A stretch of DNA of 64,000 nt from the NCBI GenBank assembly GCA_017632155.1, contig JAGBRZ010000190.1:1-64000 (forward strand), given 5' to 3'. Below, in pieces: positions 1 through 7,944 of the stretch (the first letter of the stretch is position 1; each line of letters opens with the position of its first letter). This DNA comes from Clostridia bacterium (lineage in GTDB: Bacteria > Bacillota_A > Clostridia > Oscillospirales > CAG-272). Made by a program: the position numbers and the translations under genes. The notes beneath the pieces were generated by a model that saw only the letters and a program-made list of their open reading frames with translations, made no database searches and was not told where the DNA came from.

Positions 1-1
1 G

Positions 2-1138
2 CGATTCACTTGCAATGCCATTTCATACTCCGAGAACAACAAGGCACTGGAGGAGTTCAAAAGCACTTACACAAAGCTGCTATTAGAACACCCTGAACTT
101 ACAGCACGTCAAGTAGCCTCATACTTCCAGCCAATCAAACAGGTCGGCATAATTAGTCCGCAAAAAGTCACAGAAGAGGCCATAGACGCTTCCGAGTTTA
201 ACTTTGTAGAGAAATACCTGGAAGAGATTATCGTGCGCGAGAAGGCGAAACAAGGCTGTAATTTTGAAACGTACTCCAAGCTACTGAGCAAGTGTCGCAA
301 AATCATCAAAGGATTCTCGTCATTAACTTTCCAGTCACTCGATTACAAGGCTTGTGTGCGACTTGCTCATACCTTTGCCAAACATGATGGCTACAAGGGT
401 ACGACTAAGGCATTCAGGAATGTACTGGGCAAAGCAAGCAAAGACCATGAAGTACCATTCTCCCTCACCCAGATAGGAGACTTTATATTTGCTGACTACA
501 ATCCTAAGAGACATTGCGTAGATGATAAGAAGCCAGACATTCTTACTACAGAGCAGCTCAAACAATTCCTGAATACTGATTTATCCAGTCTGACACCATC
601 GTATAAGGACCGCAAACAAGTTGAGCTTTACTACGACTTCTGTGTATTCATGTTCCACTCGTTCTTTGCTCCGTGTGACGTAATCAAACTGAAGTATTCG
701 GACATTACCAGAGCTAATACTATTCGTGTCAAGCGTAAGAAGACCCACCAGCCTGTAGAAATTCCTGTATCTCCAGCGATGGCTGATATAATTGCCAAAT
801 ATAGAGGCTCAACAGTAGATGGATATGTTTTCCCTATTATGGATGATAAGAAAGAGGCATCATATACAACCGCCGACTATCTGTTCAAGAAGTTCAGAGA
901 AAAGCTGAATATATGGCTTAAATCAGTAGGCAAAGAACTGGGATTGGACTACAACCTATATGCCTATGTGTTTCGCCATACAGCCATTACTGTGGCCCTT
1001 GACAGCGGATTACCGATTGCATACGTGGCAATGGCGGCAGGAACCAGCATTGAAATGATTCAGGAACATTACTACAATGGTGACAGTATAATCAATCAGC
1101 AGAAACTACAAATGGCTTTTATGAAGGCTGCAATGTAA
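2..1138 (+). CDS. tyrosine recombinase/integrase-like protein, 5' end outside window
   Basis: The frame is open from base 2, so the gene starts before the window; the first in-window ATG/GTG candidates are internal. The C-terminal part has the tyrosine recombinase fold signature: a beta-hairpin lysine region (RKKTHQPVEIPVSP), then YVFRHTAIT corresponding to the HxxR box, and EHYY supplying the nucleophilic tyrosine. The family normally has an Arg in box I (G-x-R-x-S/D); here the aligned stretch reads FFAPCDVIKL with no Arg. The first His of HxxR is Tyr, and the later GH/GW position is GT. The fold is therefore clear but the active site is partly degenerate. It may be a recombinase with altered residues or a DNA-binding relative. 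It sits upstream of the packaging genes on the same strand. Confidence 0.75.
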   Translation, partial: RFTCNAISYSENNKALEEFKSTYTKLLLEHPELTARQVASYFQPIKQVGIISPQKVTEEAIDASEFNFVEKYLEEIIVREKAKQGCNFETYSKLLSKCRKIIKGFSSLTFQSLDYKACVRLAHTFAKHDGYKGTTKAFRNVLGKASKDHEVPFSLTQIGDFIFADYNPKRHCVDDKKPDILTTEQLKQFLNTDLSSLTPSYKDRKQVELYYDFCVFMFHSFFAPCDVIKLKYSDITRANTIRVKRKKTHQPVEIPVSPAMADIIAKYRGSTVDGYVFPIMDDKKEASYTTADYLFKKFREKLNIWLKSVGKELGLDYNLYAYVFRHTAITVALDSGLPIAYVAMAAGTSIEMIQEHYYNGDSIINQQKLQMAFMKAAM

Positions 1139-1211
1139 AAATATTGTATGATTGTAAACTCTATGATAATCGCTTTCCTATTCTTATTAAAACGATAAAA
1201 AGACAAACAAT

Positions 1212-1538
1212 ATGGAACTACACATTAAGGACAGAATTTACATTCCACAACTTCTGCCAGCGCAGAACTCATTCATGGAATACAACTTGAAGCGTGAGAT
1301 TATTAAGAAGGTCGCTCTCACGGAAAAGGACAAAGAAGAGTATGCAATCGTAGAAGACGCTCAGGCCGGCAAGGTGACATGGGACAGCAAGAAAGACATG
1401 GAGCAGCCGTTAGTAGTGGATTTCAGCAAGCAAGAAATTGACTATTTGAAGAAGTCATGTGAGGCTCTGGCTGAAGCTGCATATCCTGACGATTTGTGGG
1501 CCACAGTTGAGAAGATCTACAACGCTGCAAATGCGTAA
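1212..1538 (+). CDS. hypothetical protein upstream of terminase
   Basis: A 108-residue acidic protein with no motif I recognise. It lies between the recombinase-like gene and the large terminase on the same strand and is followed at once by a terminator-like hairpin, so it probably ends its own transcript. The C-terminal half looks helical. The ATG at 1212 follows an A-rich stretch (acaaacaat), typical of Bacteroidota starts. A virion or packaging accessory role is possible from position only. Confidence 0.75.
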   Translation: MELHIKDRIYIPQLLPAQNSFMEYNLKREIIKKVALTEKDKEEYAIVEDAQAGKVTWDSKKDMEQPLVVDFSKQEIDYLKKSCEALAEAAYPDDLWATVEKIYNAANA

Positions 1539-1566
1539 TATCTTGTTTCGTAAACTATATACTGAA

Positions 1567-1595
1567 GACGCGCCTTCCAATGGTGCGTCTTTTTC
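1567..1595 (+). terminator. intrinsic terminator after the 108-aa gene
   Basis: GACGCGCC (1567-1574) pairs with GGTGCGTC (1582-1589) across a 7-nt loop with one G-T pair, followed by TTTTTC. It sits between the small gene and the large terminase. Confidence 0.75.
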
Positions 1596-1603
1596 TTTAA
1601 TTA

Positions 1604-3187
1604 ATGTCATACGGTATATTAAAAGCCCCTAAAAACCTTGTCATCAATCTGCAACCATCACCAAAACAGTATGAACTATGGAAGTTGTTGCAGCCAGATT
1701 TTTGCCCACATTGCGGTGGTCAGATAGAACAGGTCTTGATTGGCTATGATGCTAAAGGCAATGCACAATACAAACCACAATGCAATGTCTGCCATTCTCA
1801 GGACCTCCCTCAGTTAATACTTGGAGGTGGAGCCGCTGGTGGTGGTAAATCATACTTGGGGAGTTGTTGGATTATTAGTAGCTGTATCAGATTTGACAAT
1901 ATTCGTGCGGTTGTCGCTCGTAAGACAATCAAGTCATTGAAAGAGTCTACGTTCAACACAATCAAGACTATCCTTAAAACATGGGGATTAAAGGAAGGAG
2001 TAAACTATAAAATCAACAATCTGGAAGGTACAGTAACCTTCTGGAATGATTCTGTTATCCTATTGAAAGAAATGGTAGATTTGCCATCAGATCCAAACTT
2101 TGAGCGTTTCGGTTCAAGCGAATACACCATTGCCTTTGTGGATGAGGTTTCAGAAATCTCAGAACGAGCAATTGAAGTTTTGTTCTCTCGTCTCCGTTGG
2201 AGAACACATGAGACCTTCAAAACACCTCGTATGTTCATGTCTACAAACCCTTGTATCACATGGGTCCGTTCACGATTTGTGCAAGACGATGACGGTAATC
2301 CAATTGTCTGCAAAGAAGGCGAGGCATACGTTCCATTCAGTATATTTGATAACCCTGACATCAAGTTCCGACAAACATACGAAGCGTCTCTGAACAAGAT
2401 TAGAGACCGTGCAACACGTGAACGCCTCTTGTATGGTAACTGGGATTTTGTTGACACAAATATTATGGCTGCTTATAGCTCATTTGATGGCGAGAAGCAT
2501 CTTGTGTCTAATCTTAGAGAAAAGGTGTATAATCCATTGAAGCCGATTGTAAACAGTTGGGACTTCAACGTGTCCCCATTTATGAGTACGCTTTCACTCC
2601 AGATTGATTATGACAATAAAAAGATATATGTATTGGATGAAATATTAGGTAAGCCAGAAAGCAAGGAAAACAATACTCCAAAACTTTCACAAAAGGTTAG
2701 AGACAAATATTTAACCGAAAAACACACTGGAGGTCTATTAATTACTGGAGACCCTGCTGGTTTAGCACGTTCTACACAAACTGAAGATGGCGTGAACAAC
2801 TATACAATTATCCTCAGCAATATGAACAATCCCATATTGAGAGCGCAAAAGAAGTTGCTCAACAAACAACCTCCGCAAGTTGCTCGATTGGAATTTGTCA
2901 ATAGTTTGTTTGAAGGGTATGATGGTTGGGAAATTCTAATTGATATGAGGTGTCGTAAGTTTACAGAAGATTTGGTGTATCAGAAAAAGAATGCTGATGG
3001 CACGAAAAACAAATCTAAAGTGACCGATCCAAAGTCAGGAGTCAAGTATGAAAAGTACGGTCACTTGTCAGACTGTTTTGACTATGCACTATGTCTGTGT
3101 ATAAATGAAAGCTGGCAGAAATTCCGTAGTTCGAGGAAAGTGCTTGAAACTACTGCAACACCAATTTACGGAACATTTAATTATTGA
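1604..3187 (+). CDS. terL: terminase large subunit
   Basis: ATPase and nuclease that drives phage DNA into the prohead. The N-terminal ATPase domain has a Walker A at residues about 75-83 (GGAAGGGKS) and a Walker B at about 176-181 (IAFVDE). The C-terminal RNase H-like nuclease domain shows metal-ligand candidates D320 (SWDFNVSP), D383 (GDPAG) and D490/D493 (SDCFDYALCL). Length of 527 residues is usual. An oddity is a CPHC...CNVC pair at residues 34-63, just before Walker A, which resembles a small zinc-binding insertion. The ATG at 1604 directly follows the terminator. The small subunit is on the opposite strand at 5849-6322. Confidence 0.95.
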   Translation: MSYGILKAPKNLVINLQPSPKQYELWKLLQPDFCPHCGGQIEQVLIGYDAKGNAQYKPQCNVCHSQDLPQLILGGGAAGGGKSYLGSCWIISSCIRFDNIRAVVARKTIKSLKESTFNTIKTILKTWGLKEGVNYKINNLEGTVTFWNDSVILLKEMVDLPSDPNFERFGSSEYTIAFVDEVSEISERAIEVLFSRLRWRTHETFKTPRMFMSTNPCITWVRSRFVQDDDGNPIVCKEGEAYVPFSIFDNPDIKFRQTYEASLNKIRDRATRERLLYGNWDFVDTNIMAAYSSFDGEKHLVSNLREKVYNPLKPIVNSWDFNVSPFMSTLSLQIDYDNKKIYVLDEILGKPESKENNTPKLSQKVRDKYLTEKHTGGLLITGDPAGLARSTQTEDGVNNYTIILSNMNNPILRAQKKLLNKQPPQVARLEFVNSLFEGYDGWEILIDMRCRKFTEDLVYQKKNADGTKNKSKVTDPKSGVKYEKYGHLSDCFDYALCLCINESWQKFRSSRKVLETTATPIYGTFNY

Positions 3188-3192
3188 TACCA

Positions 3193-4212
3193 ATGTATAA
3201 GCGTTTTCTTAACAACAATGACTATATCGGAATAATTACCGAAGAGGCATTACTCCAGTTGATACGAGGCAAAGAAGCACGCCTTGCACAAGCAGAAGAA
3301 GCTGCTGAATCATCTATCATTGAGTATTTGATAGATAACTATGAGATTGAGCAAGTATTAGCCGTTGGAAAAAATCTGATGGAATACAACAAGCAAATCA
3401 TCTACCCGGTTGGTACGCATTTCTATCATAACGGTCAAATCTATGAAACATTGCGCTCAATTAACGGTTACAAAGCTCCGGCACCAGTTGTGTACTGGCA
3501 GGAGTACACCGACTTCATTCACGATGAAAGTATTGTCATCGAATACTCTCAGTTGCGCAATTACCAACCTGGTGATATTGTGTTGCTGAATGGTACATAT
3601 TATGTTTGCCTTGAACCAAACGGATTAGACTTCAATGACATTCGCATTCCTGGCATTAACGCTTGGGAAGAAGTGCTAACTTATTCATGGCAGGCCAACT
3701 TTGAATATGAGTTATGGAATGTGGTAATCTGGGAGGGCAAATTCTATGCCCTGATTAAAACAGAAGGTGCAGATTGGACCGTGAATCCATACGAGTCTGA
3801 TAATTGGGGTTTGATTGGCGATTATGACCCAGAATATCAATATCAGTTCTCGGAAACTGAATATGTGGTTTACAAAGGAAAGGTATATGCACCTACAATG
3901 GATGTCAATGCAGACACTCTTGAAGAAGGCTACAACATTCGTGTTCATGACCCACGTAACGGTAATGTAAAAAAACACATGTTACGTTTGGCGGTATATG
4001 AATTACACAAGCTCATTTCTCCAAATAACGTAAGTTCTGCTCGTATTACAGATTATGAGACATCAATCTTGTGGTTGCGTGATGCTGCAAGAATGAAGAT
4101 CAACCCACAAATACCACGAAAACTTGATGATGAGCATAAACCCGTTACCGAATATGCGATTGCAACATTCCAGCGGGATTATGATCCTAATAAAAATCCT
4201 TGGCAAATTTAG
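3193..4212 (+). CDS. putative head-tail adaptor with CBM-like repeats
   Basis: Directly follows the large terminase. I chose the ATG at 3193; a TTG at 3184 would overlap the terminase stop. Residues 1-60 (ITEEALLQLI, AEEAAESSIIEYL) resemble the DUF1320/gp36-like head-tail connector fold. The middle has three or four similar modules of the form Y-x-x-G-x-x-V/I ... G-x-x-Y with aromatic spacing, as in CBM5/12-type carbohydrate-binding modules. The C-terminus returns to a helical connector-like segment. The fusion suggests a virion adaptor that also displays surface-binding modules. The role is inferred from position and partial similarity. Confidence 0.6.
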   Translation: MYKRFLNNNDYIGIITEEALLQLIRGKEARLAQAEEAAESSIIEYLIDNYEIEQVLAVGKNLMEYNKQIIYPVGTHFYHNGQIYETLRSINGYKAPAPVVYWQEYTDFIHDESIVIEYSQLRNYQPGDIVLLNGTYYVCLEPNGLDFNDIRIPGINAWEEVLTYSWQANFEYELWNVVIWEGKFYALIKTEGADWTVNPYESDNWGLIGDYDPEYQYQFSETEYVVYKGKVYAPTMDVNADTLEEGYNIRVHDPRNGNVKKHMLRLAVYELHKLISPNNVSSARITDYETSILWLRDAARMKINPQIPRKLDDEHKPVTEYAIATFQRDYDPNKNPWQI

Positions 4213-4242
4213 TTTCTTTTCTTGCTTCTATTATATATAAGA

Positions 4243-4272
4243 AGGGCGCACGACTGTGAAGTTATGCGCCCT
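4243..4272. terminator. hairpin between convergent transcripts
   Basis: AGGGCGCA (4243-4250) pairs with TGCGCCCT (4265-4272) over a 14-nt loop. It lies between the plus-strand packaging genes and the minus-strand lysis genes, so it probably ends both. The flanking T tracts are weak on both sides. Confidence 0.6.
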
Positions 4273-4277
4273 AAATT

Positions 4278-4790
4278 TTACCATGTAAATAAATTGTAAC
4301 TGACTCCGATTCCAATATACGGTGAGACTTGTTTCCCGCATACTCCCATTCCAACTTGTACGCCTAATCCCCAACGGCCTGTATTGACTTTTTGTATCTT
4401 TGTTACCGTTGTGGTTTTCGGATATACCCAGCAACTGTCTAATTGAGGATTGTAACCGCTAACCCATGCTGTAAAGTCATCTGTTTCGTATTTACGCTGT
4501 GTGATAGGTATAGAGAGTGTAGTAGAGTCTGGAGAAGATTCCACTATTTGAATGTCTGGTTGTTTATTTTCAATCTTAGTGGAATCTGAAGGAGAGGTAG
4601 GTATAGTGACATACTTGTAACGCAATACCACGCTGTCTCGTGGAACTGGCACTGGGTATGGAATTGTATCGCGGACCGTTAGTGTGTCTGTGTACACATT
4701 ACTATAATTTGTCAGTTGCACATTTTTGTTTACAGAAAACATCAGTGCAACTGACAAAACAGCAACTAAAATCCAAGGTAACTTTTTCAT
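4278..4790 (-). CDS. membrane-anchored lysis-cassette protein (spanin-like?)
   Basis: A 170-residue protein with an N-terminal signal anchor (residues about 4-20, LPWILVAVLSVALMF), then a Ser/Thr/Pro-rich periplasmic stretch and a C-terminal beta-rich part (WGLGVQVGMGVCG...YIGIGVSYNLF) reminiscent of an outer-membrane-associated strand segment. It overlaps the end of the endolysin gene (ATGA). Similar proteins commonly sit beside endolysins in Bacteroidota phages, so a spanin-type or envelope role is plausible but inferred. Confidence 0.65.
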   Translation of the reverse strand: MKKLPWILVAVLSVALMFSVNKNVQLTNYSNVYTDTLTVRDTIPYPVPVPRDSVVLRYKYVTIPTSPSDSTKIENKQPDIQIVESSPDSTTLSIPITQRKYETDDFTAWVSGYNPQLDSCWVYPKTTTVTKIQKVNTGRWGLGVQVGMGVCGKQVSPYIGIGVSYNLFTW

Positions 4791-5281
4791 GGATGAACAA
4801 CAACGGTCTTTAGGAAATTTGGAAATTCCTCTCCCACATCAAAACATGGACAATGCTTAATCCATTCTTGTGGCTCAACTTCACCGTCCCCATCCAAATC
4901 TGGAGAGGTATCACGATGACCGAGGATTTCCAGTATTTGATATTTTTTGCACAGTTTAGCAACCAACTCATGAAGTGCTTGCTTTTGTGCTTCAGTACGT
5001 GTATCTGCCGGCTTACCATTGCTATCTAAGCCTCCAATGTAGCAAATACCTATACTGTGTTTGTTATAGGATGAACCTGAAAAACCTTTCGTATTGCAGT
5101 GCGCACCAAATGATGTAAGCGGTCTGCCAGTTTCAACGGTTCCGTCCAGATCAATTATATAATGATAGCCAATTTGATTAAAGCCACGTTGCTTGTGCAT
5201 ACGGTCAATATCTTTGGCTTTGAAGTTCACGCCCTCTTTAGTAGCAGAGCAGTGAATGATGATTGAGTCTATTTTATTCAT
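4787..5281 (-). CDS. N-acetylmuramoyl-L-alanine amidase endolysin
   Basis: Amidase_2/T7 lysozyme-type enzyme that cleaves the MurNAc-L-Ala bond of peptidoglycan during lysis. Seen: IIIHCSATKEG near residue 10 (first zinc His), GYHYIIDLDGTV, the HSIGICYIGG core, GHRDTSPD near residue 130 and HCPCFDV with the last His/Cys ligands. Length of 164 residues fits the single-domain family. There is no signal peptide, so release needs the neighbouring holin-like protein. Start and stop overlap neighbours by four bases, indicating translational coupling. Confidence 0.92.
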   Translation of the reverse strand: MNKIDSIIIHCSATKEGVNFKAKDIDRMHKQRGFNQIGYHYIIDLDGTVETGRPLTSFGAHCNTKGFSGSSYNKHSIGICYIGGLDSNGKPADTRTEAQKQALHELVAKLCKKYQILEILGHRDTSPDLDGDGEVEPQEWIKHCPCFDVGEEFPNFLKTVVVHP

Positions 5282-5484
5282 TCGACAAAAGAGCTAAAAG
5301 GTAGGTACCATTCTTGCTCACCTTCGTATGGCGAACCTTCAAGAACTGCCCAACAGCCTTTAATAGACCCATCTGGGCGTTCAAGAATTTCACTTACCTT
5401 TGCGCTTCTTCCAATCAATCCTTCCAATCTCATTTCTGTCAACGCGACAGACGGGATTATATGTATTCTTTGTCCGTTCTTCAT
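5278..5484 (-). CDS. small SH3-like hypothetical protein in lysis cassette
   Basis: A 68-residue protein (MKNGQRIHIIPSVALTE...). I chose the Met at 5484 because it begins just after the upstream gene's stop; a longer frame to 5532 would overlap that gene by 47 bases. The pattern of short strands with Gly turns (GLIGRSAKVSEILE) suggests an SH3/KOW-like barrel. It overlaps the endolysin start. Function unknown. Confidence 0.65.
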   Translation of the reverse strand: MKNGQRIHIIPSVALTEMRLEGLIGRSAKVSEILERPDGSIKGCWAVLEGSPYEGEQEWYLPFSSFVE

Positions 5485-5485
5485 A

Positions 5486-5839
5486 TTAATAACCAGTAGG
5501 AGGTTGACGATGAGGACAAGATGGCTTCTCACATTTCAAGATCTTTAACCTTGTGTTTTCTACGCTGAGTTCTGTGATTTGAATATGCAGTTGAGCCTTT
5601 TCATCTCTATGTTTTGCAACATCTACATAAAGAGAATCAATTTTCTTATTTAGTTCTTTATTTTCGTTGTGGGCCTCTTCATACAACTTATGCCATTCAT
5701 CAGATTGTTTGGCTTCGTTTTCAATATTCTGCGCTTCATTTTTCAAGTCTTCCGACTTTCGCCTCTGAGGAAGCAATAAAAACATCATGATATTTCCACA
5801 TAACATGCCGACAAGGGCAGTGATAATTTGTTCGAGCAT
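5486..5839 (-). CDS. holin/spanin-like single-span coiled-coil protein
   Basis: 117 residues with one N-terminal membrane segment (residues about 5-24, IITALVGMLCGNIMMFLLL), then a long charged coiled coil (residues 28-98) and a Cys/Pro-rich tail (KCEKPSCPHRQPPTGY). The single span plus coiled coil next to an endolysin fits a class III-like holin or an inner-membrane spanin. I cannot decide between them from sequence. Confidence 0.6.
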   Translation of the reverse strand: MLEQIITALVGMLCGNIMMFLLLPQRRKSEDLKNEAQNIENEAKQSDEWHKLYEEAHNENKELNKKIDSLYVDVAKHRDEKAQLHIQITELSVENTRLKILKCEKPSCPHRQPPTGY

Positions 5840-5848
5840 TAAAAGTTG

Positions 5849-6322
5849 CTATGAATTAGGGTCTGATTTAGGTTGTTCCGGTACAATTACATTGAATGTA
5901 ATACCGCCTTCGCCAGCACCTTCAATGTTCAACTTATTAACTTGCGCTTCCTTAACAGGGTACATTTCCATCAATGCCTTCGTTGCACTGACAGCCACAC
6001 TTCTTAATGGAGCTGGGGATAGCTTTGCGCCTCTCCGATCTCGATACTCTGCAACAGATGTTTCCTCTATAATGTGAATCAAGTTCTCAGTAAGAAATTT
6101 CTTCATAAACTTAGCCTCTTCGTAGGTCATTTCGTCCAGTTCCTTTAAGAACGCCTGGATGTCCTCACGCATTAAGAGCTGTTTTGCTAAATGCTTAGTA
6201 TGTTTTGAATCACATTTGAAAACCTCAGAATAACACTTTGCAGCGTTGCCGGCGTATGGCGCACTACCATTTACGTACAGCTCACAAAACAAAATTTCAT
6301 TTTCGGTTAATTTTGAGTCCAT
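5849..6322 (-). CDS. terS: terminase small subunit-like protein
   Basis: Recognises the packaging site and stimulates the large subunit. The N-terminus (LTENEILFCELYV ... NAAKCYSEVF) matches the helix-turn-helix region of Terminase_2-type small subunits, including the LT-x-x-x-x-F-x-x-x-Y spacing and the N-A-x-x-A/C-Y helix. The middle is a predicted helical oligomerisation region and the tail is acidic/Pro-rich. At 157 residues it is of normal size. It is encoded opposite to the large terminase, across the lysis cassette. Confidence 0.75.
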   Translation of the reverse strand: MDSKLTENEILFCELYVNGSAPYAGNAAKCYSEVFKCDSKHTKHLAKQLLMREDIQAFLKELDEMTYEEAKFMKKFLTENLIHIIEETSVAEYRDRRGAKLSPAPLRSVAVSATKALMEMYPVKEAQVNKLNIEGAGEGGITFNVIVPEQPKSDPNS

Positions 6323-6336
6323 TACTTGATTTAGTT

Positions 6337-6364
6337 AAAAAGCCCTGCAAAAAACAGGGCTTTT
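6337..6364. terminator. bidirectional intrinsic terminator
   Basis: AAAAGCCCTG pairs perfectly with CAGGGCTTTT around an A-rich 7-nt loop; both strands end in T runs. It separates the small terminase gene from the nucleotide/replication genes, which are upstream on the minus strand. Confidence 0.85.
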
Positions 6365-6386
6365 GTTTAATATGAATAGAGTTATT

Positions 6387-6647
6387 CTACTCATTTTGTT
6401 TTTTATGTTCAAGTAATTTCTCCATGATGATGTCTCTGAACAGATTACCTAATCCTGTAACCGCAGCTTCCACATCCTCAATGCTATTCAGGTATTCCAT
6501 GTTGAAGTTAATCTGGAGGTCATAACCTGAAATTTCTACCAGTGTTTTGTTGATGTCTTCATTCACGATATTGTACACAGAACGGTCCGAAATCATCTTG
6601 AACTCAACACGTGGCTCGTCTACTGTTTGTTTAATCTCATTGTCCAT
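6387..6647 (-). CDS. hypothetical protein
   Basis: 86 residues, acidic, last gene of the replication transcript before the terminator at 6337-6364. Alternating strand/helix pattern with no motif that I recognise. It follows the exonuclease gene by three bases. Confidence 0.65.
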   Translation of the reverse strand: MDNEIKQTVDEPRVEFKMISDRSVYNIVNEDINKTLVEISGYDLQINFNMEYLNSIEDVEAAVTGLGNLFRDIIMEKLLEHKKQNE

Positions 6648-6650
6648 ACC

Positions 6651-7430
6651 TTATATCTTAAAATGTTTTCTGCTCTTCTCTGTTTTGGTCATACTGATTT
6701 CGCCACCTTCTATAGTACCTCCAATACTTCTCATTCGCTGAGTTAGTACAGCAACTACATTGGTGGTTGCAGAAACGTCAGCATCTGCATCGTGTGCATC
6801 ATCAAGCTCAACTCCAAGTCTTTCACACATCAATTCCAACTTGTATGAAGAGGTATTAGGTGTGGCACACATTGCTAACTGGCCCAAGATAATTGTGTCC
6901 AGAACATCAGGTTGCCAATGGCCGTAGAAGTCTTCATGACCTCTCAAATGTTTTGACACCTCTTTCACAAGCCCAGCATACTCCATCATCTGCATAAAGA
7001 ATCCTTTATCAAAATCAACATTCTGTCCGATAAGGAACGGCTTCATATTTTTAGGAGTTTTGGGTGTATGGTCTGCTATGAATTGCACTACTTCATTTGC
7101 AACTGTTACAATATCAACACCCATATTGTACAGCATGTCCATCGTTATGGCAGAATACTCTAATGCTTTTGCCTCATAGTCCATAGGCTTTTCGTCTTCT
7201 ACCTCATGTTTGTTTTTGAGCACCTTACGCTTTGCTGTTACACCTTTGATTTCTTTCTGACTGTATGGATAGATGTACTTCACATACGAACCAAGACGTT
7301 CAAATGTGTCTAATCGAGTAGCATGGATTGCTATCTGGGTGCAAGCGGAGGTCTGACATTTCAATCCTCCAGTCTCAAAGTCTAATGTAAATGCTACGAG
7401 AATTGGATTCTCTTCTTTTGGGGCTGCCAT
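6651..7430 (-). CDS. DEDDh 3'-5' exonuclease (DnaQ-like)
   Basis: RNase T/DnaQ-family exonuclease, probably the proofreader for the phage polymerase III. ExoI is FTLDFETGG (D and E ligands, residues about 15-20), ExoII is GQNVDFDKGF (about 138), ExoIII is DDAHDADADV with the DEDDh His and Asp (about 213-220). A lysine-rich insertion lies at about residue 65-75. It abuts the guanylate kinase-like gene and is near the polymerase C-terminal gene, consistent with a replisome role. Confidence 0.85.
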   Translation of the reverse strand: MAAPKEENPILVAFTLDFETGGLKCQTSACTQIAIHATRLDTFERLGSYVKYIYPYSQKEIKGVTAKRKVLKNKHEVEDEKPMDYEAKALEYSAITMDMLYNMGVDIVTVANEVVQFIADHTPKTPKNMKPFLIGQNVDFDKGFFMQMMEYAGLVKEVSKHLRGHEDFYGHWQPDVLDTIILGQLAMCATPNTSSYKLELMCERLGVELDDAHDADADVSATTNVVAVLTQRMRSIGGTIEGGEISMTKTEKSRKHFKI

Positions 7431-7431
7431 A

Positions 7432-7944
7432 TTAAATCAATGTTTGAATAGTTTGTACTGCTTGTTTTTGAAACTCCTCCAGTGTCCCGTTGTTGACGAT
7501 GATTGCCTTGTATGCTGCATCTTCAATTGTTACCCGGAGCTTGTCACGTTTTAGGCGTTCTGGATCTACTGTTTTGGACAGTATGCTTGCATCACGCTTG
7601 ATAAGGATTGGCACTATATTGTAATCTTGGTCGAAGTTCTCCCATAGCTTCAAGAGACCTTTTTCGTCAATGACATAACTGCATACACCATTTTCAGGAA
7701 CCTGGCTGATATGTGACCAATAATGATAATCACCAAATTTAGTGTACGCCAACATTTCTTCATGTGGCGGCATGTCTTGTTCTGATACAAAATGATGGTC
7801 TTTACCATTCACTTCCCCTTCTCTTATAGGTCTTGTTGTATAAGAGACAATAACTGGAATATTCAACTCATGTTTTAGGTGTTCTGCCAATGTTGTTTTA
7901 CCACTTCCAGACGGCCCTACAATTGCCAAAATAGTTGATTTCAT
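7432..7944 (-). CDS. guanylate kinase-like P-loop protein
   Basis: Walker A GPSGSGKTT at residues 9-17, followed by the guanylate-kinase GMP-binding stretch VSYTTRPIREGEVNGKDHHFVS (position of residues about 33-54). This supports phosphorylation of GMP/dGMP to the diphosphate, feeding nucleotide pools. At 170 residues it is slightly shorter than cellular Gmk. The start codon overlaps the stop of the polymerase C-terminal gene by one base, so the two are probably co-translated. Confidence 0.82.
   Translation of the reverse strand: MKSTILAIVGPSGSGKTTLAEHLKHELNIPVIVSYTTRPIREGEVNGKDHHFVSEQDMPPHEEMLAYTKFGDYHYWSHISQVPENGVCSYVIDEKGLLKLWENFDQDYNIVPILIKRDASILSKTVDPERLKRDKLRVTIEDAAYKAIIVNNGTLEEFQKQAVQTIQTLI

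Noticed and set aside
2005..2457. 150-codon minus-strand ORF within the terminase gene
   Set aside because: Lies wholly inside the large terminase, which has clear motifs on the plus strand.
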